DNA of 29,589 nt from Geobacter sp. Lineage in GTDB: Bacteria > Desulfobacterota > Desulfuromonadia > Geobacterales > Pseudopelobacteraceae. How positions within the stretch are numbered: position 1 is the first letter of the stretch; the number at the start of each line of letters is the position of its first letter. Position numbers and translations under genes: made by a program. Under the pieces are notes generated by a model, which saw only the letters and a program-made list of their open reading frames with translations, was not told the DNA's origin and did not search any database. Location of the stretch: the NCBI GenBank assembly GCA_027346925.1, contig DAIERH010000005.1, positions 1 through 29,589 on the forward strand, read 5' to 3'. Below are positions 1 through 8,364 of this stretch, piece after piece.

Positions 1-794
1 TCAAGATCGAGGCGTGAAGTGAGGGGCGCATAACCGGCCAGCTCGTACGCTATCTGGCAGGCACCCCGCGGCGCATTCCTGAACTCGAAGTCGCCGAAGC
101 AGTCGGTTGTCGCCGTCCGCTTGGCGCCATCCGGTCCGGTCAGGGTGACCATCACACCCGCGGCGCACTCGTTCCCCTCGGCAAGGCGCACGGCTCCGGA
201 AAGATGCGGCTTGGGGAGGCCGGCATAAAAGACCCGCGGCTTGGTACCGTATTCCGGGTGAAAGGGTTCCGTCCCATTCTCCGCCAGAAACCTGGAGATC
301 TTGCTCTGCGGGTCGTCCAGGTCGCCGAAATACATGCAACTCATGGGGCAGGACTGGGCGCAGCGCGGTTCCTGCCAGTTGTCATCCACCAGATGGGCGC
401 AGAAGGTGCATTTCTGCGGCAACCCCTTTTCCTCGTTCAGATAGATGGAACCGTAGGGGCATGCGGCCACCAGATCCTTCTGGCCGACCGCCTTTTCCGG
501 GTCGATGATCACGATGCCGTCTTCACGCTTGTAGATGGCGCCGTCCTTTGCGGCTTTCATGCACGGGGCGTCATCGCAGTGCTGGCACGGCTTGGGGATG
601 TAGGTTACCTTGATGTGCGAAGGATCCCAGACCTGTTCCCTCTCCTCGATGCCGAGCCAGAAATGGCCGAAATTCGGTTGTTCCGCGGCAATCGGAGGGA
701 ATGAGTTATAGACGTGCTCGTCCTTGCAGGCGACCTGGCAGTTGTAGCAGCCGATGCACTTGTTCAGATCTATTGCCATAGCGTACTTTGCCAT
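1..794 (-). CDS. Transhydroxylase-type beta subunit, ferredoxin-like Fe-S protein (3' end outside window)
   Basis: Electron-transfer partner of the molybdopterin subunit just upstream; its ATG (794) follows that gene's TAA (796-798) by one base. 264 residues are visible before the window edge. Cys ligands: C13/C16/C19/C23, C70/C73/C78, C112, C129/C132/C145/C149. In the four-cluster ferredoxin fold the missing positions (82, 102, 105, 108 are A, A, Q, L) are the four ligands of a single cluster, so exactly one cubane is lost and three remain, as known for the Pelobacter transhydroxylase beta subunit. From about residue 195 a Cna-B/carboxypeptidase-regulatory-like beta domain begins (LSGAV, then TDCFGDFEF), also as in that family. 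No signal peptide, so cytoplasmic. Family call is firm; substrate is unknown. Confidence 0.88.
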   Translation of the reverse strand, partial: MAKYAMAIDLNKCIGCYNCQVACKDEHVYNSFPPIAAEQPNFGHFWLGIEEREQVWDPSHIKVTYIPKPCQHCDDAPCMKAAKDGAIYKREDGIVIIDPEKAVGQKDLVAACPYGSIYLNEEKGLPQKCTFCAHLVDDNWQEPRCAQSCPMSCMYFGDLDDPQSKISRFLAENGTEPFHPEYGTKPRVFYAGLPKPHLSGAVRLAEGNECAAGVMVTLTGPDGAKRTATTDCFGDFEFRNAPRGACQIAYELAGYAPLTSRLDL

Positions 795-795
795 T

Positions 796-3384
796 TTAGT
801 TATCCCCCTCTGTCCATTTTGCTATCTGCACCAGGCACGAACCCGGAGCCATGCCGGCGCAGTTCTTCGACAGGAAGCGGGACGAGGTCAGCTGGTTGAT
901 CGTGCCCCCCTTGTCGATGGTGGTGTTGACGCCCGGCTCGCCCTGCGGGTCGTAGCCGCCGCCCGAACTGTAGGAATGGACCGTTCCCTGGAGTATCCGC
1001 TCGGTGATGTTTGCCGCGCACAGGACAACGCCGCGATTGTTCCAGACCTTGACCAGATCGTTTTCCCTGATCCCGTACTTGGCGGCATCGGCCGGATTTA
1101 TCCTGATGACCCAGTAGCGATACCCGTTGATCAGGCGGCGGTGATGCGGTATCTCGTCGTTCCAGAGCGTCTTCCCGTCGTGCTGGGAATGGAAGGTGAA
1201 GCGGGGGTGCGGCGAGATCAGCTGCAGCGGGAAGTCCTTCAGGATCTCGGTGCTCTCCGAGCCTTCCCAGGACGGAATATAGTGCGGAACCGGCGGACGG
1301 TCGGTATCGTTCGGATCGAATTTCTTCAGGGTCTGGGACTCGAACTCGATCTTGCCGCTGGGTGTGGAGAGCCGTGCAAGGCCGTCTGGCTTGTTGCTCG
1401 GACGGTCGGTGGACATGGGTCTGTCCGGGATGTCGATCGGCCGCTGGTCGTAGAACCAGCGGAAAGCCGGGGACGGTTTCTTGTCCATCTTTGGCGGGAT
1501 GATGTAGTACCCCTTCTTCTGGAACTTCTCCCAGCTTATGACCTTGGGCAGGTCGGACACCTCGAACATGCGCTTGATCCAGCTCATCTCGTCCGGGTGT
1601 CCCTCGGTGAACATCTCGGCGATGCCGAGCCGCTCCGCCAGCAGGGCGAAGATCTGGTAGTCGGGCTTGGACTGGCCGCGCGGTTCGATGCACTTCTGCT
1701 GCAGGACCACGACGCGGGCGTTGGTCGGGCTCAGCTTGTTGGAGTAGCCCGAGATCTTGGCCCACTCGCCGATGTCCCACCGCTCGAAGTTGGTGCAGAC
1801 CGGGAAGATGATGTCGGCGAACTTGGCCTCGGGCTCGTTGTAGATGGTCTGACTGACCACAAACTCCAGCTTGGGATCGCGGTACATCCGCGCAAAGCGG
1901 TTGGTCTCCATCATGGTGCCGATGTACGAGGCCCCCTGGCGATAGATCATCTTGATCTCCGAGTAGCCGGGGAACGGAAAGGTGCACTCGGTGAACTGCT
2001 GCTGGGCGCTCTGGCCGTAGTAGCCGTACACCCCGCGCCAGGTATAGGGAGGATTGATGACGCATTCCGGCAGGCAGGCGCGATTGATCCTCTGGCGGAT
2101 CTGGCTGGCGGTTGCCCGCTTGGGAAAGCCCCTGGGGCCCAGGTCCTTGGGACCGGCGCTGCCGCCCGAAATACCTCCGTCGGCATAGCCGGGGAAAAAG
2201 AATTCCCAGTCGGCCGGTGCGCCGCCGGTGGTGGAGTAGTAGTTGACACCCGGCTTGCCCAACCCCTGCATGCCCATGAGCAGGACCATGGCGCGGGACC
2301 ACTCGTGTCCATAGGAGGAACGCATGACGTGCCCCATGCCGGAACGGCCGCCGCCTGCCAGGGTGGTCCGTTTGGCGGCCCATTCGCGGGCCAGGGCCGT
2401 AATCACCGAGGCCTCGACGCCGGTCTTCCCTTCGGCCCACTCGGGGGTCTTGGGCACGCCGTCGGTCTCGCCCATCACATAGGCGGAGAACTTGTCGAAG
2501 CCGACGACATGGGTGGCGACGTAGTCTTTGTCGTAGCTGCCTTCCTTGATCCAGGTGTAGGCGATGGCGAGCTGCATCGCCACGTCGGTGCCCGGCTTCG
2601 GCTTGATCCACTTGTCGCCGTCGATGACCGCGGTGTAGTTGCAGTGGGGGTCGATGAAGACGAACTTGATCCCCAGCTTCTTCATGTGGAAGCGCCAGTG
2701 ATCGGTCTCGTTCCAGGCATAGTCGCCGGAGGTGGTGTTGGGGTCGGAGCTCCAGAAGACGATCATATCGGTGTTTTCAAAGGTATCGCCCAGCAGGTCG
2801 AAGGCGGGCGGCTGACCGAGGCGCCAGTGGAAGCCCCAGCTATGGATGGCGCCCCAGTAGGAGCCCTGCCAGCTGTCGGGATCATGGTCGATCCAGGTGC
2901 AGCCGACCAGGTTCCAGAAGCGCTCCAGGGCACTCATGCGGTAGCCTATGTTGCCCCAGGAGTCGTGGGAAGAACCGGTAACGGCAATGGCGGAGGGGCC
3001 ATGTTCGTCCTTGATGCGCACCGTCTCGTTGGCCACGATGGTCAGGGCCTCGTCCCAGGTGATCGGTTCGTAGCCGGAGAGGCCGCGGTTCTGGGGGTTG
3101 CGTTCGCCATTGGGATCGAAATCGACACGTTTCAGCGGGGTCAGCAGACGATCCTTGGAATAGACCTGCTGCTTGCTCCCCTGCACCCAGCAGGCGATTC
3201 CGGCCTTGTTGGGACGAACGAAGGTCTTGCCACGGGCCTCGATGGTCCACGGCGGGGCGTCCCCCTCGCCGTTGTATTCCAGCGGAAGGATACGCACGAT
3301 CTTCTGGTCCTTGACGAATACTCTGACCGGGCCGCTAAGGGTACAATTGACGTACTGCTGTTCATCCTTTGTCGAATACTTCAT
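796..3384 (-). CDS. Molybdopterin oxidoreductase, pyrogallol transhydroxylase/resorcinol hydroxylase-like alpha subunit
   Basis: 862-aa catalytic subunit of the DMSO-reductase superfamily, close in length to transhydroxylase TthL (about 875 aa). It has no N-terminal Fe-S Cys motif and no Tat signal, as in cytoplasmic transhydroxylases. Landmarks: RVDFDPNGERNPQNRG (87-101), H140, then D170-S171 in DPDSWQG; this His-N29-Asp-Ser spacing equals that of His144/Asp174/Ser175 of the Pelobacter enzyme, where Ser ligates Mo. MGMQGLGKPGVNYY lies near 370-383, and the C-terminal MGD-binding barrel carries NPADAAKYGIRENDLV. It is followed by its beta subunit and preceded at 87 bp by the OYE reductase. 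Resorcinol hydroxylases and gut catechol dehydroxylases are relatives, so hydroxylation, transhydroxylation and dehydroxylation are all possible. The substrate is not assignable. Confidence 0.87.
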   Translation of the reverse strand: MKYSTKDEQQYVNCTLSGPVRVFVKDQKIVRILPLEYNGEGDAPPWTIEARGKTFVRPNKAGIACWVQGSKQQVYSKDRLLTPLKRVDFDPNGERNPQNRGLSGYEPITWDEALTIVANETVRIKDEHGPSAIAVTGSSHDSWGNIGYRMSALERFWNLVGCTWIDHDPDSWQGSYWGAIHSWGFHWRLGQPPAFDLLGDTFENTDMIVFWSSDPNTTSGDYAWNETDHWRFHMKKLGIKFVFIDPHCNYTAVIDGDKWIKPKPGTDVAMQLAIAYTWIKEGSYDKDYVATHVVGFDKFSAYVMGETDGVPKTPEWAEGKTGVEASVITALAREWAAKRTTLAGGGRSGMGHVMRSSYGHEWSRAMVLLMGMQGLGKPGVNYYSTTGGAPADWEFFFPGYADGGISGGSAGPKDLGPRGFPKRATASQIRQRINRACLPECVINPPYTWRGVYGYYGQSAQQQFTECTFPFPGYSEIKMIYRQGASYIGTMMETNRFARMYRDPKLEFVVSQTIYNEPEAKFADIIFPVCTNFERWDIGEWAKISGYSNKLSPTNARVVVLQQKCIEPRGQSKPDYQIFALLAERLGIAEMFTEGHPDEMSWIKRMFEVSDLPKVISWEKFQKKGYYIIPPKMDKKPSPAFRWFYDQRPIDIPDRPMSTDRPSNKPDGLARLSTPSGKIEFESQTLKKFDPNDTDRPPVPHYIPSWEGSESTEILKDFPLQLISPHPRFTFHSQHDGKTLWNDEIPHHRRLINGYRYWVIRINPADAAKYGIRENDLVKVWNNRGVVLCAANITERILQGTVHSYSSGGGYDPQGEPGVNTTIDKGGTINQLTSSRFLSKNCAGMAPGSCLVQIAKWTEGDN

Positions 3385-3471
3385 ATGCTCCTCCCCCGTA
3401 TGATCCTGTCTGTTATAGTTACGAGTACCACTCTCTGAGAAGCCGGGAAGGCGTCACGTCGGATTCGGGTA

Positions 3472-5511
3472 CTATATCTCCAACGCCACCTTGAAGGCCG
3501 ACTCGATCGCCTTCATGGCATTGCCTATCTTGGCGCCGTCGCCGACCTGATACAGTTCCCTGACCTTGCCATCCAGGGCCTTGGCCAGGTCCACGTCGGA
3601 GCGCTCGCCGACACTTATGACCACATTGTCCGCATCCAGAAGAAACTCAATGCCGGCCTTGTCGATCACGACGCCGTTCTCGTTGATCTCCTTCACCTTG
3701 GCGCCGGTGCAGACCCGGATGTTGGCCGGGTAGAAGCGTTTGATGAGGTAGTTGCGCGAGGTGTAGCCCATACCTGGGACAACCCCTTCGCGCTCGGTCA
3801 CGATGCTGACCAGCTTGCCCTGGGAGGCCAGGTATTCGGCCGTATCGACCGCGGCATAGCCGGCGCTGCAGGCATAGCTGTATTTGTAGTTGGTGCCGGT
3901 CGGGTCGCCTTCGATAGGGGCCTTCTTGACGCCGCAGGTATAGCTGCACATGTAGCTGCAGGTCCAGATGACCACCTTGTCGCCCACGTCGGCCGTGCCG
4001 CTCATGATATCCCTGGCGGAAACGACATTCCTGCCCTCGACACCGGGGATCTTTGCGGGAAGCGCCGGCTTGGAACCTGTGGCCAGAATCGCCACATCCG
4101 GCTTGACCTGCTCAACCAACTCAGGGGTCACCTCCGTGTTCAAGGCCAGTGTGACGCCGTACTTGGGCAGGGCACGCTCGAAAAAGACGAACAGACGCTC
4201 GGTTTCCGCCTTGGTGGGCGAGGTCGAGGCCAGACGGTAGGCACCGCCCAGGGTTGCGGACTTTTCATAGAGGGTCACATCATGCCCGCGGCGGGCGGCG
4301 ATCAGGGCCGCTTCCATACCGGCCGGGCCGCCGCCGACCACCATGACCTTCTTCTTTTCCGCGGCCGGGGCATACTGGTCCAGGGACTTCTCGTCGATCA
4401 GACCGGCTGCAGGATTGGTCAGACAGGTGGTTGGGTGGAGCATCCAGAGGACGTCGAAGCACCCCTGGCAGCACCAGATGCAGGGGAGGATATCGTCGGC
4501 GTTACCGTTCAGGATCTTCTTGGCATAGTCGGGGTCTGATATCTGCGGACGCCCGATGCAGACGAAATCCGCCTGGCCCTTCTCCAGAATGCCTTCCACC
4601 ATGTCCTCTGAGATGTGCTTGGCAACGGCCACCGGGATATTGACCGTCTTTTTGATCCCCTCGGCCATGTACACCCACGATCCCCGCGGCGAGGCCATGG
4701 TTTGATCGTGCAGGCGGTGATTCGATTCGCGCAGGCCGGAGGAGACGTTGATCATGTCGGCACCGGCCTTTTCAAGGGCTACCGATATCATGCGGGCATC
4801 CACATGGGTCACCCCGCCGGCCGGATAGTAATCGTCGCCGTTGATCCTGCAGATAACCGGATAGTCCTGGCCACAGCTCTTCTTGATCTCCTGAATCACT
4901 TCGCTGCAGAACTTGAGGCCCCCTTCCATACCCCCATACTCATCGCTGCGCTTGTTGATGAACGACGAGAGAAAGGAACTGAGCATGTACCCGTGGGCAA
5001 AGTGGGCCTCGACCGCGTCGTAGCCGGCCTTCTTGGCCCGGAGCGCCGCCTCGCCGAACTGGCGCAGGGTCTTCTTGCACTCGTAGAGCGTCATCTCCCG
5101 CGGCGTGGCATATCCCAACGATTCGGCACTGCCGAAGGATGAACAGGAAAGCGGCTGCGTACCCGCTGTTTCGATGGAGGTCTGCCTGCCGGAGTGCATG
5201 ATCTGCAAGGCGATTTTCGCGCCACCGGCGTGCACGCTGTCGGTGAGTTTCCCGTGGCTGGCGATGTAGGAGTCATCCGATATGGCGCAGTTGATGACCG
5301 AACGTCCGATGGGATAGTCGATGGCGGCCGCCTCGATAATGATCAGGCCTACCCCGCCCTTGGCCCGCAATCCGTAGTAGTGGCACGCTGCATCGGTAAA
5401 GTGACCGTTGCGGGTATAGTTGGTGCACATGGCCGGCATGATCAGCCTGTTCCTCAACTCCATCGTGCCTATCTTGCCGGGCTGGGCCAGTAATTTGGGC
5501 ATATTTGACAT
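3472..5511 (-). CDS. Old Yellow Enzyme / 2,4-dienoyl-CoA reductase-type FMN-4Fe4S-FAD oxidoreductase with Cys-rich insert
   Basis: 679 aa. The N-terminal OYE TIM barrel (about 1-340) has the active-site stretch EAHFAHGY (H170, H173). A 4Fe-4S motif C344-x2-C347-x3-C351-x11-C363 follows, then an FAD-binding Rossmann domain (VMVVGGGPAGMEAA, 389-402). This is the architecture of FadH, trimethylamine dehydrogenase and related ene-reductases. The odd part is the second nucleotide-binding domain: where family members have KVVVIGGG-x2-G-x-E, this protein has KVVIW followed by C518-x3-C522-x3-C526-x21-C548 before resuming at GYAAVDTAEYLA. Start 5511 is supported by AAGGGGAG 8 bp upstream; a motif B operator sits just beyond. 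Probably reduces a C=C bond in an enone or enoyl-CoA intermediate; electron donor and substrate unknown. Confidence 0.85.
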   Translation of the reverse strand: MSNMPKLLAQPGKIGTMELRNRLIMPAMCTNYTRNGHFTDAACHYYGLRAKGGVGLIIIEAAAIDYPIGRSVINCAISDDSYIASHGKLTDSVHAGGAKIALQIMHSGRQTSIETAGTQPLSCSSFGSAESLGYATPREMTLYECKKTLRQFGEAALRAKKAGYDAVEAHFAHGYMLSSFLSSFINKRSDEYGGMEGGLKFCSEVIQEIKKSCGQDYPVICRINGDDYYPAGGVTHVDARMISVALEKAGADMINVSSGLRESNHRLHDQTMASPRGSWVYMAEGIKKTVNIPVAVAKHISEDMVEGILEKGQADFVCIGRPQISDPDYAKKILNGNADDILPCIWCCQGCFDVLWMLHPTTCLTNPAAGLIDEKSLDQYAPAAEKKKVMVVGGGPAGMEAALIAARRGHDVTLYEKSATLGGAYRLASTSPTKAETERLFVFFERALPKYGVTLALNTEVTPELVEQVKPDVAILATGSKPALPAKIPGVEGRNVVSARDIMSGTADVGDKVVIWTCSYMCSYTCGVKKAPIEGDPTGTNYKYSYACSAGYAAVDTAEYLASQGKLVSIVTEREGVVPGMGYTSRNYLIKRFYPANIRVCTGAKVKEINENGVVIDKAGIEFLLDADNVVISVGERSDVDLAKALDGKVRELYQVGDGAKIGNAMKAIESAFKVALEI

Positions 5512-5529
5512 GTGATCTCTCCCCTTATT

Positions 5530-5546
5530 AGTTGCATGCTACAACT
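5530..5546. promoter_or_regulatory. Motif B operator upstream of the OYE operon
   Basis: Inverted repeat AGTTGCA-TGC-TACAACT with one mismatch between 7-bp arms, 19 bp before the OYE start codon. The same arm-3-arm design occurs at 7127-7143 and 15999-16021. A second small perfect repeat, TTGC-GAT-GCAA, lies next to it at 5554-5564. The position overlaps the likely promoter or leader, so binding would repress. The cognate regulator is not known. Confidence 0.55.
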
Positions 5547-5778
5547 ACAACCATTGCGATGCAACATTTTTTTATACTACCACGATTATTTCAGCCAGCG
5601 GCTTCCGCAATGCCGTCTCATGCCGTTCATGTTGTTTTGCTTAACAACTTTAAATAGTTATCAGGCGTTATCCCCATATGCCGCAGCGCCGATCCATCTG
5701 CCGTGATGCGGACTTCCAAGCAGCAACGCGTCAACGGTCGCCTCAAGATCGTCGCAAGATAAATCATTGTTCTACCGA
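5547..5778. other. Intergenic region between the CoA-transferase and OYE genes
   Basis: With the operator this makes a 267-bp gap, the longest in the lower half of the window besides the 15930-16222 divergent region. It is more AT-rich than the flanking genes. It holds a hairpin-like repeat GTTGTT-TTGCTT-AACAAC at 5631-5648 and an A/T tract near 5567-5577. No convincing ORF, RNA gene or terminator was found. Confidence 0.4.
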
Positions 5779-7023
5779 CTACACGACCCCATCCTCCTTG
5801 AATCTGAACAGGTCGTCCTGCGAGTACCCCAGAATGCCGCACAACACCTCTTCGTTGTGGGCGCCCAGATAGGACGCCGGCCGTTCGAATCCCCCCTTGG
5901 ACTCGGTGAACCTGAGGGGGAAGTCGTGCCCTTTGGCCCCCTTGACCACGCCCAGTTCGGGATGATGCAGATCGGTGATCATGCCCCTATGCTGCAACTG
6001 AGGATCGGCCAGGACCTCGGGAATGGTGGCCACGTTGCCCGAGGCGACCCCGGCCGCACGGACCTTTTCCACCACTTCCATTTTAGGCAGGGTCCTGGTC
6101 CAGGCCTCCACCGTCTCATCGACGAAATCCGCATTCGCCTGCCGATTGTCCAGTTTCTTGCAACGGGGGTCTTCGATCAGCTCCTCGCGCCCCATGGCCC
6201 GGCACAATCCGGCCCAATGGCTGTCCGCAGCGCTGCAGATGACCGCGTACCCGTCCTTGCATTTGTAGGAGTTGAACGGGGTCAGGCGCAGGCGACGGTT
6301 CCCCGTGCGGATCGGAATGCCGTTGTCCACGTAGATGTCGAGGCTCTCCTCCATGAGGAAGGATACCAGCGAATCCATCATGGAGATGTCAACTGCCTGA
6401 CCTTTGCCGGTCTGCTCCCGGTAGCGCAGGGCGGCCTGAATGCCGATCACCATGTACAGCGCCGCCACCAGGTCGCCGCCGGCAACCCCCATCCTCACCG
6501 GCGGGGCATCCGGAAAACCGGTTACCTCCATCACGCCGCTCATCCCCTCCACGACCGGGTCGAAGGCGGCAAATTTGCGATAGGGACCGTCCTGACCGAA
6601 GCCGGAGGTGGAGGCGAGGATGATGTCGGATTTGATCTTCTTGAGGTCTTCGTAACCGAAGCCCAGCTTTTCCATGGTTCCTGGTAGAAAGTTCTCGGTG
6701 ACCACGTCCGCCGTGGCGATCAGCTTCGACAGGATCTCCTTGCCTTTTGGAGTCTGCAGGTTCAGGGAGACGCTCTTCTTGCCGCGCGAGCGCTTGAGGA
6801 TGCAGAAGGATATCTCCTTGGGATCGGTCTTTTCAAACACGATGCCCTTGGGCCCGTAATAGGGGCCGTTGGAACGCACGGCATCCCCGCCCACCGATTT
6901 CTCGATCTTGATGACGTCGGCGCCCAGATAGGCCAGGATTTCCGTGGCATAGGGGCCGGAAAGCCATGCGGTCAGGTCAACGATGCGCACGCCTTCCAGC
7001 GGTTTTTTGATCTGCTGTGTCAT
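5779..7023 (-). CDS. CaiB/BaiF-type class III CoA-transferase
   Basis: 414 aa, normal for formyl-CoA/carnitine-CoA transferase relatives. The N-terminus PLEGVRIVDLTAWLSGPYA and the LGADVIKIEK strand are classic for the family. The catalytic Asp that forms the acyl-aspartyl anhydride is most likely D184 in GVAGGDLVAALY, matching Asp169 of oxalate:formyl-CoA transferase. Start 7023 was chosen over an in-frame ATG 33 bp upstream because CAGGAG sits 6 bp before it. It is 159 bp downstream of the thiolase and has its own motif B operator, so it is probably a separate unit. Likely role: transfer of CoA (for example from succinyl-CoA) to activate a pathway acid. Acid identity unknown. Confidence 0.9.
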   Translation of the reverse strand: MTQQIKKPLEGVRIVDLTAWLSGPYATEILAYLGADVIKIEKSVGGDAVRSNGPYYGPKGIVFEKTDPKEISFCILKRSRGKKSVSLNLQTPKGKEILSKLIATADVVTENFLPGTMEKLGFGYEDLKKIKSDIILASTSGFGQDGPYRKFAAFDPVVEGMSGVMEVTGFPDAPPVRMGVAGGDLVAALYMVIGIQAALRYREQTGKGQAVDISMMDSLVSFLMEESLDIYVDNGIPIRTGNRRLRLTPFNSYKCKDGYAVICSAADSHWAGLCRAMGREELIEDPRCKKLDNRQANADFVDETVEAWTRTLPKMEVVEKVRAAGVASGNVATIPEVLADPQLQHRGMITDLHHPELGVVKGAKGHDFPLRFTESKGGFERPASYLGAHNEEVLCGILGYSQDDLFRFKEDGVV

Positions 7024-7126
7024 GTTTAGCTCCTGTGTAGTGAAATGTGGATACAAACTCTCTCGGCAACCTCTTGCGGCCCTCCCGGGCCCGGTCGCCG
7101 CATCTTATCCCGCGACTGCCCGTTTT

Positions 7127-7143
7127 GGTTGTTCGGCACAACT
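7127..7143. promoter_or_regulatory. Motif B operator (degenerate) upstream of the CoA-transferase
   Basis: GGTTGTT-CGG-CACAACT. The right half with its flank (CACAACTATA) matches the perfect site at 15999-16021 at 9 of 10 positions; the left half is degenerate. It lies about 104 bp before the CoA-transferase start, in the 159-bp gap after the thiolase. Confidence 0.4.
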
Positions 7144-7182
7144 ATATCCAGGGGCGTATCCCGCCTGCACGCGGGGTCTGCG

Positions 7183-8346
7183 CTATTCGCCCTTCAGGAT
7201 ATTGACGGCCACCACGGCGGTCTCGCCCGCCATATTGCCGCCGCCGTTCTCCGTCATCCCCACATCGGGTAGTGGCGATATCTGTCTGTCTCCGGCCTCG
7301 CCCCGCATCTGCCAGGCGATCTCGGCCACCTGCGCCAGCCCGGTTGCGCCGGCCGGATGCCCCTTGGCCGTGAGCCCGCCGGAGGTATTGACCGGGCGCC
7401 TGCCGTCGTAGCGGGTGGCCCCCTCGTCGATCAGACGACCGCTGCCTCCCGGCTCGCAGAACCCCAACTCTTCATACAGGTAGAGCTCGATGGGGGCCAC
7501 GGCGTCATGGATTTCCGCAGCCTGGATATCGCCGGCCGTCACTCCCGCCTCGGCATAGGCCTTTTTGGAGGTCCTGGCAGCGATGGAGAGGGTTTCCCTG
7601 CCGCTTATATCGAAGCTCCCCAGCATGCTGGAACCGACCTTGACCGGCCGCTTGCCCATCTTTGCCGCCATCTCCCTGGTGCCGATCAGGGCGGCGGCGG
7701 CTCCGTCTCCCAGGGGGCAGGTCATGAGCAGCGTAATGGGATCGGCAATGGTCCTGGATTCGAGGATCTCCTCGACCGAGTAGGGTTTGCGGTACTGGGA
7801 ATGGGGATTCAGGGAGCCGTGGAGGTGGTTCTTGGCCGCCACCTTGGCCAGCTGTTCCCTGGTGATGCCGTATTTCTGCATGTAGCCGCGGAAGCGCATG
7901 GCGTAGATGCCGGCGAAGAGCATGCCCATCTGTCCCTCGATCCCCACGTCGGTCGATGTGGAGAGCGCCTTGAGGCTGGTCGGGGTGTCGCCGCAGAAGA
8001 GTTTTTCGACACCGACAGCCAGGGCGAGATTGCACTGGCCCGAGGCGACGGCACGGTGGGCGAGGTAGAATGCGGTCGATCCTGAAGCACAGGCGTTTTC
8101 CACGTTGATGATGGGAATTCCGGTGATGCCGGCCTCGCGCATGATCACCTGCCCCCTGACCGATTCCTGCCCCTGCAGGATGCCGCCGTAGGCGTTGCCC
8201 ACAAAGGCGATGTCGATGTCGTGCGGATCGACCTTGGATTCACGGACCGCATCCCATATGGGGTCATAGGCAAGATCCTTCAGCCCCTTGTCCAGATGCT
8301 TGCCGAAATTGCTCATTGCCACGCCAAGTACGTATGAATCTCTCAC
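7183..8346 (-). CDS. SCP2/Ltp2-type thiolase-like protein, DUF35 partner
   Basis: 387 aa, GTG start with GGAGG 7 bp upstream, 18 bp after the DUF35 fusion gene. It has the nucleophile C86 in NACASGSTA, the H280 region (EIHDAVAPIE) and H330 in GGLTAKGHPAGATG. The usual second catalytic Cys (C-x-G-G-G in classical thiolases) is replaced: the C-terminal loop reads E365-N-G-G-G. This is typical of SCP2-like thiolases and of Ltp2-type retro-aldolases, which need a DUF35 partner to act. The immediate DUF35 neighbour supports a two-protein C-C lyase or thiolase. Likely cleaves the acyl-CoA made by the preceding mutase. Classical thiolysis versus retro-aldol cleavage cannot be decided from sequence. 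Confidence 0.83.
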   Translation of the reverse strand: MRDSYVLGVAMSNFGKHLDKGLKDLAYDPIWDAVRESKVDPHDIDIAFVGNAYGGILQGQESVRGQVIMREAGITGIPIINVENACASGSTAFYLAHRAVASGQCNLALAVGVEKLFCGDTPTSLKALSTSTDVGIEGQMGMLFAGIYAMRFRGYMQKYGITREQLAKVAAKNHLHGSLNPHSQYRKPYSVEEILESRTIADPITLLMTCPLGDGAAAALIGTREMAAKMGKRPVKVGSSMLGSFDISGRETLSIAARTSKKAYAEAGVTAGDIQAAEIHDAVAPIELYLYEELGFCEPGGSGRLIDEGATRYDGRRPVNTSGGLTAKGHPAGATGLAQVAEIAWQMRGEAGDRQISPLPDVGMTENGGGNMAGETAVVAVNILKGE

Positions 8347-8364
8347 AGCAGATCCTCCCCCATG

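Noticed and set aside
1..339. 112-codon minus-strand ORF at the window edge
   Set aside because: Out of frame with the Fe-S beta subunit whose Cys motifs and Cna-B-like tail run through this stretch to the edge.
796..3384. Periplasmic respiratory DMSO/polysulfide reductase
   Set aside because: No Tat signal, no N-terminal Fe-S cluster, no membrane anchor gene; the beta subunit has the Cna-B-like tail of transhydroxylases.
754..3438. Very long plus-strand ORF (894 codons) opposite the first alpha subunit, and similar ones at 16908-18515, 20815-22866 and 24002-26230
   Set aside because: They mirror clear minus-strand genes with GC-rich third positions; translations are low-complexity (Gly/Ala/Val/His-rich) with no motifs. 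They are shadows.
3380..3471. Possible motif B copy before the first alpha subunit (ATAGTTACGAGTACCACT)
   Set aside because: Only the outer AGTT and ACT agree; spacing and inner bases do not fit. The alpha gene is more likely read through from the OYE gene 87 bp upstream.
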